From NCBI GenBank assembly GCA_037127315.1, contig JBBBDQ010000447.1, positions 1 through 64,000 of the forward strand: 64,000 bases of DNA. Reading direction: 5' to 3'. Both the position numbers and the translations under genes were made by a program. The notes beneath the pieces are model-generated. The model was not told where the DNA came from, searched no databases, and saw only the letters and a list, made by a program, of their open reading frames with translations. Of the stretch, positions 10,972 through 21,362 are shown piece after piece. Position 1 is the stretch's first letter; each line of letters starts with the position of its first letter. The stretch comes from Ascarosepion bandense (taxonomy: Eukaryota > Mollusca > Cephalopoda > Sepiida > Sepiidae).

Positions 10972-11455
10972 GCTGGTTATAGTTGTGGATAGAGAGAGGT
11001 CTAGAGTAGGGTCAGATGGTCGTTAATTGCAGCAGGTGAAGGATGGAGAATGGCGCCGCCTGCAGCATAATGTGGCCTCGGGGTTGCCCATCGGAAATTC
11101 ATGCAGGGACGCCCGTCCATGCGCGAAATGGCACTACAGGAACCCCAATATTATTCAACTGTTGATCAGAGCAGCCTCTCGAGACGCTACGCAAGAGTCC
11201 GGGCTCCTAACTACCAGTCGGAAGCAGCAACCAGGAAACTGCCAACCCGGTACCCTCAGAATGAAGAGACATTGCCACCATACTCACCAACTGCAAAAAG
11301 CTTCCAGCCGAACCGACATAAAGACCGAAAAAGAGAGAGATGAACCGCGAACCCCTTCCTAAACAAGAAACAAGGCGATCACCTCTACTCCTGTCCAAAA
11401 GAAGGGGGTGGAGTGTGAGACCGGGCGATAGAAGGTACTATCTACTCCAATTAAA
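10972..11455 (-). promoter_or_regulatory. J 5' UTR and presumed internal promoter
   Basis: Reading leftward from 11455, ATTGGAGTAGATAGT, TATCGCCCGGT, CACACTCCACCC and GACAGGAGTAGAGG appear in order. The same blocks, in the same order, form the ~150 bp heads of short J-derived elements elsewhere in the window. Multiplication of the block as tandem heads makes a promoter role likely; this is inference. Confidence 0.5.
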
Positions 11456-11507
11456 AAAAAGAATAAATGTGTGACTGAAGTTAATTAAGTTTTAACGTAT
11501 AAGTCAA

Positions 11508-12042
11508 ACCTAAATTTGATAATTAAGAACAATTTACACAAAAATTAGGCAGAAAAGATAAGAACCGAAAAAAAAAATAAAATAAAAAATACAAATGAAA
11601 ATAAATAAATAAATAATTCAAAAAATAATAAAAAATAAGATCACACTGGCTAAACTCATCAAGTTGCAGGCTGGCTGACAGAAAAAAGTTAAGAAAATTT
11701 CAAAAATTATCTTCATTTTGTTTCTTCTATACAGTTCTGGAGAGTTCTGGAGAGATTAAGTTACCTTAAGTAAGCAGTAACAGACAGTAGTGTGATGGAG
11801 GTGGGGGGAATCACCTCCAAGCCATGTGTCCAGTTAGCAAGGGAATGACAGAGAACAATAAAATAAAAAAAAACAAACATGGCCGGTCTTAGAATTCCTA
11901 CATATAACCAAAACCCTAATATACCAAACCTAAATTTGATAATTAAGAACAATTTACACAAAAATTAGGTAGAAAAGATAAGAACCGAAAAAAAATAAAA
12001 TAAAAAATACAAATAAAAATAAATAAATAAATAATTCAAAAA
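11508..12042 (+). repeat. ~115 bp direct repeat, two copies 420 bp apart
   Basis: 11508-11626 and 11929-12042 are nearly identical (both hold CCTAAATTTGATAATTAAGA and AAAATAAATAAATAAATAAT). The ~300 bp between them includes a doubled CAGTTCTGGAGAGTTCTGGA. It is a local duplication next to the J 5' end, with no coding content. Confidence 0.7.
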
Positions 12043-12630
12043 ATAAATTTCCGTTAGTAATGAATTTTTACAAGAATTGTTTTTATTTTTCATATTTTTT
12101 ATTAAGTAATTTAAAAAGTTTCATAAGTCTTTTACAATTTTCTCCTTATAGGTCTCTCAGATGTTTTTTAATTAATGTGTGGCAAATATATTTATTAATC
12201 GAAAAATTTAAAAAGTTACTTTAAAAGAGAGCTTTTTTTGTAATTTAATTAAAACTGTTTATTTTTGCATGTTAATTTCCCGTTTTTGGTAAGTACAGGT
12301 GCCCATAAACGATATAAATTTGTAAAAGGTCACGTGACTCAAGGGTTGTCCGCCCTTACATAAAATTTTCCCGTATATAAACTCCGAAGGTCCTTACTGC
12401 TATTCTTTTCATGCGTGTCTCTGAATCGCTCAAGAAAGAAGTCATTTCTCGTCAAAATTTAAATATTTAACGTAACTTTTATATTTTTAACTTATTAGTT
12501 TAATCATTTTTAATATTAATTGTGAATCTATCTACCTGATAGAATTTAGAAAAAACATCAAAACTTCTTTTTTATTTGTTTTGCTTTTTTGGGCTGTTCA
12601 TTCCAATGGCATGTGGTAATGATTAATAAA
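12043..12630. other. AT-rich stretch with a TATA-like promoter candidate
   Basis: No gene or known repeat seen. Near 12325-12400 there is a GC-richer island: GGTCACGTGACTC (a CACGTG E-box), then CCCGTATATAAACTCC, then a GTCTCTGAATCGCTC segment. This could be a relic of an LTR or of a gene promoter; nothing downstream supports an exon. Confidence 0.25.
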
Positions 12631-12634
12631 AGAA

Positions 12635-13285
12635 ATTATTAGGGATAAAAATGTTTACTTTCAATGTGTGTTTGCAAAATGTGACTAAGAAATAAATATG
12701 TACTACAATCTTATGGTGGATAGGCTAAGATTAAAACAATTTGGAAAAGGTTTCATTTGAATGAAAAAGCCATTTTTTAGTTTCTTTATTTCATAGCCTA
12801 ATCCTACTAATGAAATTATGCTTATTCAATGTTAACCTAATACTTTAAAGTTTATTTTTAATTGTAAATGAATGTATAAAACACATGTTATAAAATTATT
12901 TTTACCCATAGTTATCAAATTAAGGGAGATACTTACATTCAAAATGGAAAAAATCAAAGGAAAGTTGGAATTTTAAAAAAAATATGTTTAATTTCAATTT
13001 GTGTTTGCAGAATGTTTTTAAGAAACAAATAAGTACTACAATTTTATGGTGCCTAGCTAAGATTAAAACAAATTAGAAAAGGTTTCATTTTTTTTTATTT
13101 TCAATTGAATGAAAAAGACATTTTTTTTCTGTTTTATTTCATAGCCTAATCCTAGTATTGAATTTATGCAACTTTATTGATTAACTCCTACTTTCATGTT
13201 CTCTTTTAAATTGTATACGATTGTACAAAACACATGTTATAAAATTATTTTACCCTTAGTTATCAAATTAAGAGAGATACCTACA
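12635..13285 (+). repeat. Tandem duplication of ~334 bp
   Basis: Two adjacent units share ordered blocks: TGTGTTTGCAAAATGTG at ~12667 and TGTGTTTGCAGAATGTT at ~13001. Later come TTTCATAGCCTAATCCTA, AAAACACATGTTATAAAATT and AGTTATCAAATTAAG. The units have diverged by point changes and small indels. Non-coding and AT-rich. Confidence 0.7.
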
Positions 13286-14815
13286 TACCTGTACCTGGAA
13301 AAGCAGCTAAACAGTGAGGAGGATTGGAGTGCCAATTAAGAAAACACCATGGCCCTTTTCATGGACACAAATTATTCCCGAAATTCCTTTCTCTTCAAGA
13401 TATTGTATAAATACATTATGACATGTACAAAAATATAGATACTTATTTATAACATCTACAGTTATGTAAAAATTAAATTAGATATTTTTACCTAGTTATC
13501 TTACTAATTAATATGAATAAGGCATAATAAAAATATTAATAATTAGCATAATATTTCATAACTTTACTGGGTTATTTTAATTTCATTCTTTGTTATTAAA
13601 TTGTAAAATTATTTTAAAAGCAATTTCAATTTTTATTTATTTAGCAAGCATATTCAATCATCCAGCTATAATGCTAAACGAACATTGTATAAAATATTAT
13701 GTAATTGATGAAAATATTATGTTATGGTTAGCTATGCAGTTAAAAAACAGAAACCAGTTTTTTAGATACATAAAAATTTGGCACTTCCGGACGCCATACT
13801 TGGGGTGTTGACGAACAGTAACTGACATATTCAATCAATCACAGCTCGAATTACGTTGTTGACAGGACTACTACTGTATTTAAGATAAGTTTCTGTCTTA
13901 AATTTCATAAAGTAAGGAATTACTATTGTGTGAAATCAGATTAAGGTTCAATTTAAACAATTGACTTTAAAAAAGTGTCTTTGATGTATATTTTTTTTTC
14001 AAGATTTTTTTAAACAGGAAGTTGGTTAATGTTGACGTAATCTGTCAATAAATAAAAAAATGGCGGAAAATTTAAAGTTTGTTTTTTTTTTCGAAAAATT
14101 TCGGATTCCAATCGATATAATTTCAGTTTAAAATACACCAGTGTATTTTGATTATTGGAATGACTAACTTTAATCCGTTGGCTTTCAAATAGACCTAATT
14201 TTAAAGCTTGAAGATAGATTAATTATTTTTAAAATTTCAATTTAAATTTAGGTATCTAAGAATTGATTGGAGGTACCTCCCTTTTTGTAATTATTAGGTG
14301 GGTAAATCTTCAAGGAAAATGTGTTGCAGCTGTTCAATTTTTTATTTTATTTTGTTTATTTTTATTTTTTATTTTTTGTTTTTAGGCGTCGGTGTTCACC
14401 AGTGAGGTAGTAGGGATTCTTCTGCTGCATGTTCTTCGCTGGGTTATCAGTGTGATAGGGTGATCAGATTTCCACTGCGTGGTCTTTTTAGGCGTCGTGG
14501 TTCACCAGTGTGGCAATGGAGTCACCAGTGTAGAAGTAGGGAGATGGTTAATGTTTATTGGATTGGCCTTGTGTCAAACATGACCAAACTTCCTACAACT
14601 TACAGGTTTTATCCAGAATTATCAGAAGGTTATAAGAAAGTGGATTTGTGGAAGAATAAAAGTATACCCTTTGTATGTTTAAATAGAAATTTATTAATAG
14701 AAAAGAGAAAGAGGAATTTGTAGAAGTTAATGTTTAATGAGAAACAGTACTGAGAAATTAAGGGTATCAAGAGTTCGTTGTACTAACTTGTGTGGTTGTA
14801 GGCAGGAACGTAAGT
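13286..14815. other. AT-rich intergenic DNA
   Basis: I see no gene or recognised mobile element. Near 14385-14520 the short phrase TTTTAGGCGTCG…GTTCACCAGTG occurs twice about 105 bp apart, a small local duplication. Short open frames here lack any protein-like pattern. Confidence 0.3.
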
Positions 14816-14830
14816 ATGTATGTATGTATG

Positions 14831-14860
<30 letters not shown>
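14815..14860 (+). repeat. (GTAT)n microsatellite
   Basis: About eleven uninterrupted GTAT units. Confidence 0.95.
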
Positions 14861-14861
<1 letters not shown>

Positions 14862-15421
14862 GAGAGTTATCTTTGGGTAGGAATGTCTTTAAAGTATTCG
14901 CTCAGTCTTAAAGGATTCCGTTTGGCTATCAAGTATAAAAAGAGACAGATGAGTGAAACGCATAGGGAGAGATGTGAGCGTGAAAGAGGAAGGTAATAAC
15001 AATGATGATCGCTTGACGTTTATCAAAGGATGTGTTAATTACGCTCTTTATCTTCTCTCTCGCGACAGTCGGATTTGCTCCATCTTTTATTTTGTTTCTG
15101 GGGCTCCAAACGGTTATTTGGAAATTCACTCCCGGATGTGATTCTGGCCTTTCCATTGGACGACGAACAAATTTCGCGTCAGCTCACGAAAACCGTTCGT
15201 AAAATAATTTCTTTCTGACAATTGAAGATTATTTGAGCTTTGTTTTTAGATGTTTACTATTTTTCTATTGGTCGAAAACTTCCTCATTGGGGTGAGAAAT
15301 TTCCCGGGTCATTATTTTGGATTAGCTTTTGCGCGCGTGCTAAGCAAAGTTTGAAATTCTAGTAAATTCGTTTATTTCTAATAAAATCAATGAGTCAGTG
15401 CTTAGCATTTTAATTTTTAAA

Positions 15422-15423
<2 letters not shown>
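14861..15423. other. Unassigned unique-looking DNA
   Basis: No feature recognised. It is less AT-rich than its neighbours, but the open frames on both strands are short and overlap each other. Confidence 0.3.

Positions 15424-15457
<34 letters not shown>
15424..15457 (+). repeat. (AT)n microsatellite
   Basis: An uninterrupted AT run directly before the hammerhead-family unit at 15458. AT tracts border most copies of that family here. Confidence 0.95.
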
Positions 15458-15459
<2 letters not shown>

Positions 15460-15662
15460 CTGGCATGTACCCATCGCTCATTCCCTAATGAATTAGAGCA
15501 CTCTGGCTATTTGGCGTGTATAATGATAATATACATGCTAAAAAGTCTGCCTTCTACCGAACGCCCATAGCCCAGATGTAGAATCGCCGACTGACGCCAC
15601 TTCGGTCGGGTTTCAATCGTGGGTTAAAAAGCAATCGGAGTCTAACCGTACTGATGACTATA
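15458..15662 (+). mobile_element. Retrozyme-like unit with tRNA-like boxes, ribozyme core deleted
   Basis: Family marks are present: CATCGCTCATTC, TTAGAGCACTCTGGCTAT, AAAAAGTCTGCCTTCT, an A box (TAGCCCAGATG) and a B box (GTTTCAATCGTGG). After the stem I strand AGTC-TAA-CCGTA and CTGATGA (15639-15657) the sequence jumps straight to CTATATA. Intact copies have ~40 bases of stem II, GAAA and stem III there. The jump lies between two GATGA motifs of the intact form, so it looks like a microhomology deletion. Confidence 0.7.
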
Positions 15663-15699
15663 TAAATATATATATTAATATATATATTTATATAGTCAT

Positions 15700-15926
15700 A
15701 TGTTAATAACTTAAATGTTCTATGTTTACTGTGTGTTAATATTTATTCTTTGATAATGGCTTATGTGAGCCGAAAGCTTAGACCCGATAAAAAATCAACA
15801 ATTACTGTGATTTTTTGTTGTCTTTCAACGATATCACCATCAAGTATATCAGACGGTATGAACGGATCCTACACAAAATTAATAGACAAAACTTGTCTAT
15901 ATTATTCAATGAAACCTGCATTAATG

Positions 15927-15936
<10 letters not shown>
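15700..15936 (+). repeat. Penelope-type terminal repeat fragment
   Basis: It matches 46775-46985 in opposite orientation, next to a Penelope-like GIY-YIG fragment. Shared blocks are TTTGATAATGGCTTATGT, AGCCGAAAGCT, CTTGTCTATATTATTCAATG and an adjoining AT run. The hairpin GGCT…AGCC followed by GAAA resembles a hammerhead stem II, but the core reads TTGATAA, not CTGATGA. Confidence 0.5.
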
Positions 15937-15962
<26 letters not shown>

Positions 15963-16130
15963 AAGACAGATTTTACACTCAAATACGGGTATGCATTGAA
16001 AATAATAATGCTAAACAAATAAAATTTCAAATATGTAAGCTAATGGCAATTTCGTTAATTTCCCTTAAAATTCAGAATTTATATATATATATATGTGTGT
16101 GTGTATGTGTGTGTGTGTGTGTGTGTGTGT
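15930..16130 (+). repeat. AT and GT microsatellites
   Basis: An AT run at 15930-15958 and a mixed (AT)n(GT)n run at 16079-16130, separated by ~120 bp of AT-rich sequence. Confidence 0.9.
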
Positions 16131-17220
16131 ATTCAAGTGCGTTTTATTGAATAATGTACGTCTAAGAGTGTAGCCCTGCCGACGGCAAAATATTTAAGAG
16201 GATTATTAGCTGTTTCCTCACAGCTTATTCCCCGTTGTGCGTTACTGTTAACCAACTTTTAACTTTTAAACTAACCTCGAGGAATTATGCGTAAATTCAA
16301 CCAGGCATTTCCAAAATTATTTCAACTACATATTCAATTATGACTGAAATGACAACAATTCTGTTTTAAAGTTATTGGAAAATTTCAAAATAAAAAATTG
16401 CTGATTTAAAAAAATAATAATATTGATTTATCCAATATTGCAAATAAACTAAACCAGTCATGTGTCTGTATGTATGTGCGTGTGTGTTTTTGAAATAATT
16501 TATAAGGACACAAGTTATTCTTATGTTAATATCCGTTGTTCGCTCCTATGTAAGAGTATATCGCATCCATTTAAAAAGTTTTAATATCAACTATCAGAAA
16601 AATAAAATCAATTTTTACCTGCTCATTCAACTGTGGCGAAACCGAGCGAAAGCGATAAACCGGACGTTAGCGGTTTCGCGACCAAAAAGCAAATGACCAA
16701 AAGTCGTCCGTGCGTATCTGGGTTCTCGTAGATGTTCCGGTTGAAAAATAAAAATTAATCAAATATTAAATGTTCATTTTGAGAGCCTACGCGAATTTTA
16801 TTTATCAGCCAATGGGAACCCAAAATCAAAGACAAGTGTGAAATTCCAAACGAGCTGCTGTGATCCAAAAAGGAGATATAAAAAGCAGATACAGACAGAC
16901 CCCAGCAGGCAAACCTCAGGAGAAGAGTGTAATTAATATCCCCTTGACTTAAATCAAGTGGCTACTACGCTTGTCTCTTTCCTTCTCCCCATTCTCAAAA
17001 CAACTTACTGACCTAAGGAGCGACTACATCAAAGACATTCCTCACTCATAACGCTCCCCACATTCCTAAGCCTTTAATCTCTTTCAGCTTGTTATTTTCC
17101 ATGAACATTTTATTCTCCATTGGACCTATACTTCAAGTTATTACGTTAATTGTAAAAACATTAATTGATATGTGTATATATAAAAATGATATTTTCTACT
17201 CAAATTGCTTTTCTGAATTT
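16131..17220. other. Intergenic DNA with a TATA-like promoter candidate
   Basis: 16630-16680 holds an inverted repeat (GCGAAACCG … CGGTTTCGC). Near 16870, AGGAGATATAAAAAGCAG is a good TATA box, followed by GACAGACCCCAGCAGGCAAA. It could be the U3/R part of a solo LTR or a host promoter. I found no matching second LTR or downstream gene. Confidence 0.3.
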
Positions 17221-17234
17221 TATAATCATGTTAT

Positions 17235-17965
17235 GACTTACGAGCAGTATAGCCCGGCATTGCTCGGGTGTAATGAAAGCTTTAAAACTAATCCCTGGTC
17301 CTGGAGCTCAGACTCTTTGGACGTTGGCACGAAAGACTAAAAAGCAATAGTTGTTTCCAGTTAAAGCGAAACCGTAGATTGAAAGAAAAATGAATGGATG
17401 TAAGTCAAATTTTGATTTCCTGGTGTCAAATAAGTTTTTTTCATCGAAAATTGAATTTTGTAGGCTAAATAAGTCCTTTGTGTAAATGGTATCATGGCTG
17501 AGACTAAGAACTACAATCATACCTACTTAAAGACAAACCCGAAGCAAAAACTAAAATAAAAGGGCTGAAAAATACAGACATACAGGCAGATAAACAGACA
17601 CAATCCAAACATCTTGCGGTATATATATATATTATCGATTTTCTGCACTATTGTACGAACTGCAACTTGAAACTTCTGAATGTCGTTTCTTATGTTTTTG
17701 TCTATGAGTGTATCAAATTTGATTAAAATCGGACCACTCCTTCTATAACTCGATTTTTTTTTATTATCGATTTTCGATATTTATCGGGGGTACCTCGACA
17801 CAAAACCTGGCTAAGAACACTCGCAGACTCTTATAGTACAACTGTTTAAATTTTCAAGAAAATCGGTTCAGCCGTTTCAGAGTCTATAGGTAACGGACAC
17901 ACACACACAGACACACACACAGACAAAGTTCCATTTATGAATAAGTTTAGATTTAGATAGTGGGC
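17235..17965 (-). repeat. Dispersed repeat with (CA)n, inverted relative to 54010-54545
   Basis: Ordered blocks AGCCCGGCATTGCTCGGGTG, GGGGGTACCTCGACACAAAA, AAAATCGGTTCAGCCGTTTC and AAAGTTCCATTTATGAATA recur reverse-complemented at 54.0-54.5 kb. The class is unknown. The strand is given by analogy with repeats whose CA-rich terminal part lies at one end. Confidence 0.55.
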
Positions 17966-18127
17966 TATCTACCACAAGGCCAAATTCCGTTAACCTGCAA
18001 CAGTATCCAACTACCCTTCATTAGTACGGACTCCCACTACAAACGAGAAAAAGAATAGATAATCATCCCAATATGCAACCATTCGATGCAAATTTCTTTT
18101 GCGACAAATCAAACATGAAAATGAAAT

Positions 18128-18640
18128 AATTGGAGTTGATAGACTAAACTATCGCCCGGTTCACACTCCACCCATGTCTATTGTACAGGTGTAGAGGCTT
18201 ATCCCTTGTTCCCTGTACAGGATGTGGTTTCCGGTTTTCTCTTTTCTAATCTTTTAAATTTTCTTTTTTTTTCTCAATTGGAGTCGATAGACTAAACTAT
18301 CGCCCGGTTCATACTCCACCCACGTCTATTGTACAGGTGTAGAGGCTCATCCCTTGTTCCCTGTTCAGGATGTGGTTTCCGGCTTTCTCTTTTCCAATCT
18401 TTTCATTTTTCTCTTTTCTTCTTTTTCATTTTTTTTTCTCAATTGGAGTAGATAGACTGAACTATCGCCCGGTTCATACTCCACCCACGTCTATTGTACA
18501 GAGGTAGAGGCTCATCCCTTGTTCCCTGTTCAGGATGTGGTTTCCGGCTTTCTTTTTTCCAATCTTTTCATTCTTACGTAGCCCCCTGCACATCAGTGGC
18601 GTTACCGCCTTGCTCGGGGTGATATGTTTAACAAAAAAAA
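18128..18640 (+). mobile_element. Short J-derived element with three tandem heads and one tail
   Basis: Three ~150 bp heads start at about 18128, 18275 and 18440. Each holds GATAGACT, TATCGCCCGGTTCA, ACTCCACCCA and CAGGATGTGGTTTCCGG. Only the last is followed by the J 3' tail (TACGTAGCCCCCTGCACATC, GGCGTTACCGCC, TTGCTCGGGGTGATATG, A-rich end). The heads match the 5' end of J at 11455 and the tail matches J 3' ends. It is therefore an internally deleted LINE derivative with no coding sequence. Confidence 0.75.
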
Positions 18641-18666
18641 CAAAAAAAAACTTGAGGAGAAAACAG

Positions 18667-18667
<1 letters not shown>

Positions 18668-18696
<29 letters not shown>
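18668..18696 (+). repeat. (AT)n microsatellite
   Basis: Uninterrupted AT run. Confidence 0.95.
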
Positions 18697-18698
<2 letters not shown>

Positions 18699-19080
18699 AT
18701 TGGGAAATAGTTAATAAATCTATTTTTATATCTGTTATACTTATTTATTACCTTTGCGCACCTTTGTGGGGGAATTAAGAGCGGAAATTTTAATAATGAC
18801 CGGAAACAGGAAACAGGAAGCAGATGGACAATAGATAGCGATTAACATTTACTTTTTTTTTTTAGTTTAATATCGCCTGAAAAAATGGAGCCGAAAGGGA
18901 ATTCCACAGTTGAGAATTGCTGGAGATTAAAGTGTTAACACAGAATCTCAGGCTACATCTAAACTAGCTCAGTTGTAAATCGACGAGATCTCGACGTCAG
19001 TCTAGTCAGCGAGTCAGTTGAGTGCTATACAGGATACACGCTTGGGTGATCATGTCTCTGACGATTCATTCCTGACATTT
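18697..19080. other. Unassigned DNA, possible decayed J fragment
   Basis: No gene seen. 18880-18935 (GGGAATTCCAC … GAATTGCTGGAG) faintly resembles the antisense J C-terminus at 23480-23560. Confidence 0.3.
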
Positions 19081-19084
19081 CGCT

Positions 19085-19510
19085 AGAATATTAAAATGTT
19101 ACGTGTTATTTGTCCTCCTGTATGGAATTGAATACTGGACGATCTCCTCAAAGCATGAAGCGGAGACTTCAAGCAACAGAAATGTCGTTCTACAGAATGA
19201 GATTACCGTAGATCGTACATGTGCGGAACGAGAAAGTTTTAAAGAAAATGGAAGCAAAATTGCAGCTTACGTGAAGAGAAGAGAAATATGTTTTCTATGA
19301 AACATAATGAGGATATAAGGCTAGGAAAATTTGATACTCACAGGTTTGATTGAAGCTTAAAACAAGACAGTAGAAAACAAAGTATACCATAGTGAACTCG
19401 AATTAATTGATTACAGAAAGACAATAGTTATTAAGAGCTACAAGGGACAGGACGTTGTGGAGAGCCATAATTATCTATATCCTGAGGGAAAACGGCCCAT
19501 AAAGAATAAA
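19085..19510 (+). mobile_element. R element fragment: RTE-like LINE C-terminal region, decayed
   Basis: It encodes a broken form of the C-terminus seen at 35.3 kb (VLLYGIEYWTISSKHE against VLQYGSECWTIPSKLK), then a decayed remainder ending near ATTATCTATATCCTGAGGG. Stops and frameshifts are frequent, so it is an old copy. Confidence 0.55.
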
Positions 19511-19599
19511 ATAATCTCGGTTTCAATGAATAAAACTTTCAGTCCCTCTTTGCGTATCATTTTGTAATGATTCAATTATTTATCTTTACAGTTTGAAAT

Positions 19600-19905
19600 T
19601 TAAACGGAGTACCTAATTGCCTCGTCTATTTACAGTTGAAGTTGCTAGATGTAACAGTAAGTTCTACGCTAACAGTCTCTTCTCTCGAACTAATCCTTTG
19701 TGGATATCTCTTCTGGCTTCTTGCTTTCCAGTCAACGTTGGTCTTAAAATTTTAAATGCAATGCAAGTCGTTTGTCTTTTTAATTTCTATTAGTTCATTG
19801 TCATCTCTTCATAATTTTTTCTTCCATATTCTCTCATACTAAGTAATCCCCTTGCGTCTTAGTGGCTTCATCGCCTTGTTGTAGGTGAAATGATTTAAAA
19901 AATGT
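19600..19905 (+). mobile_element. J element 3' end fragment, decayed
   Basis: Translation shows the J C-terminal pattern (NSKFYANSLFSRT…), then a degenerate 3' UTR and a tail GTAATCCCCTTGCGTCTTAG with the GGC…GCC hairpin region and an ATGATTTAAAAAA end. Confidence 0.6.
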
Positions 19906-20226
19906 AGAACAAGCATAATATTTAAGTTACAGAAACGAGAGATTTTTTTTAATAATTCATAATTCTGTTAAATATTCGTTACTAAGATATTTTATTCGGT
20001 ATAGATTTTTGACATGAAGTGTATTTGCACTGAGCGACGTGGTTTTTTTTAAAGATTTGAGAAAATGTAGATGGTTTTGAATGTCAACTAAGTACAAAAA
20101 GAATACATTTCAGGCCCCTAATAGAATTGCACCGGAAGATAGCTGTCAGTAGAGCGGAAGTGACATCAAGTTGACGGTTTTAAATTTTAGTCGTAATTTG
20201 AGAATTGAACTGAAGAGCTAGATTAC
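19906..20226. other. Unassigned AT-rich DNA
   Basis: Nothing recognised. Confidence 0.3.
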
Positions 20227-20227
20227 A

Positions 20228-20525
20228 GATGTGCGCTGTGGTGCAGTGAATGTCGGCTTCGAACGAGAGATCGGGAAGCCGAGTTCAAATTCTAGTTGAA
20301 TTCATTGCATTCACATACGAGCAAATACCCTAGATTAAACTATTAATCTGTCTCTCCCCTCCAGTTATAGGTTAAATAACAGGATAGATTGAGTTTTAAA
20401 ACTTTGGTCGTCAGCCAGTCTACCAAAGAAAGTAATAGTAACCAATTGCGGGATGGTATTCTGCCCAGTAAGTCATGTTTTTACGAGACATGATCACTCG
20501 AGCGTGTATCACGTATGGCACTTAT
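20228..20525 (+). mobile_element. SINE-A copy: tRNA-derived SINE
   Basis: The head starts GATGTGCGCTGTGGTGCAGT (A box TGGTGCAGTG) and has a B box (GAGTTCAAATTC), as in tRNA-derived SINEs transcribed by RNA polymerase III. The body holds AACAGGATAGATTG, AAAGTAATAGTAACC, TACGAGACATGATC and a tail AGCGTGTATCACGTATGGCA. It is ~300 bp long and diverged from the copy at 21051. Confidence 0.75.
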
Positions 20526-20565
20526 ACAATATAACAGTTGGAAATATAATTAAAAATTCTATATG

Positions 20566-20626
20566 GTATAAAGTGGGGGATCGATTTTCTATTGTTTTGA
20601 AGTAATAAACTGATCCCCCACTAATT
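20566..20626 (+). mobile_element. Small palindromic element
   Basis: A ~60 bp imperfect inverted repeat: left arm ATAAAGTGGGGGATCGATTT, right arm AAACTGATCCCCCACTAATT. It recurs at ~15 sites here, next to unrelated repeats, so it behaves like a tiny MITE. Other copies include 21400, 21705, 22012, 22337, 24189, 24457, 25112, 43067, 43362 and 52895. Confidence 0.7.
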
Positions 20627-20639
20627 ATACTTAATATAA

Positions 20640-20852
20640 TAATTTAATAAAATCTATCTCTTCTCTGTCCAGTCATGAGTTAAATAACAGGACAGATTGT
20701 CGTTCTATAGCCTTGGCTGGCAACCAGTCTACTCCAGAAAGCAATGGCAACCTACTGCGGGATAATATTCTACCCAGTAAGTCATGTCTTTTACGAGACA
20801 TGATTGCCCAAGCGTGTATCACGGATGGCACTTAACTGACTGACTGACTTCA
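20640..20852 (+). repeat. SINE-A tail unit
   Basis: Only the 3' two-thirds of SINE-A is present (from ATGAGTTAAATAACAGGACA to CACTTAACTGACTGACTGA). Confidence 0.75.
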
Positions 20853-21050
20853 ACAATCGCCGAGAAAGTTGAATTGAGAACAGCTTGGAGAAAGGCCCAG
20901 CCTTCTGAAAACTCAGACCAACCTCTCACTAACAGCATCTCACCAAAGATGTCTGTGTTTGAAAAAGAAAAAAATGAAGATATACGGTTATAGTCTATTT
21001 ATATTTTGTGTCCATTATATGGTTTTCGACGAAGTAATTTGATTCAGGCG

Positions 21051-21362
21051 GATGTGCGTTGTGGTGCATTGGATATCGGCTCGGAACGAGAAATCGGGGA
21101 GCCAAGTTCGAATTCCAGCCGATTTCATTGCATTCATTTACGCGCAAATACCCTTGGGAAAGGTATTAATCCGTCTATTCCTTCAAGTTATGGGTTAAAT
21201 AACAGGACAGATTGGGTTCTATAGCCTTGGTCGGCAACCAGTCTACTGCAGAAAGCAATGGCAACCTACTGCGGGATTATCTTCTGCCTAGTCTGTCATG
21301 TCTCTTTCGAAACATGATCGCCCAAATCGTGTATCACGTATGGCACTAAATTGACTGATTGA
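21051..21362 (+). mobile_element. SINE-A, well-preserved full copy
   Basis: It starts at GATGTGCGTTGTGGTGCATT, with an A box TGGTGCATTGG and a B box GAGTTCGAATTCC ~60 bp apart, as in tRNA-derived SINEs. The tRNA-unrelated body carries TTGGGAAAGGTATTAATCCG, AACAGGACAGATTGGG and CAGAAAGCAATGGCAACC. The end is TCGTGTATCACGTATGGCA. A TGACTGA tail follows in most copies. It is the reference copy for this window and the first member of the array that follows. Confidence 0.85.

Larger units (their letters stand above)
8827..11455 (-). mobile_element. J element: jockey/CR1-like LINE, 3' truncated by the Tx1-like insertion
   Basis: On the minus strand this runs from a 5' end near 11455 (ATTGGAGTAGATAGT…) through a 5' UTR, endonuclease and RT, and stops inside the RT at GRKWLV, where the Tx1-like element begins. 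The rest of J would be expected to the left of copy 1, outside the window. Its 5' UTR start is homologous to the short head units at 18.1, 23.8, 30.4 and 38.4 kb. A jockey/CR1-type C-terminus is seen in the other copies. It is old: it has stops, frameshifts and a motif deletion. Confidence 0.8.
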
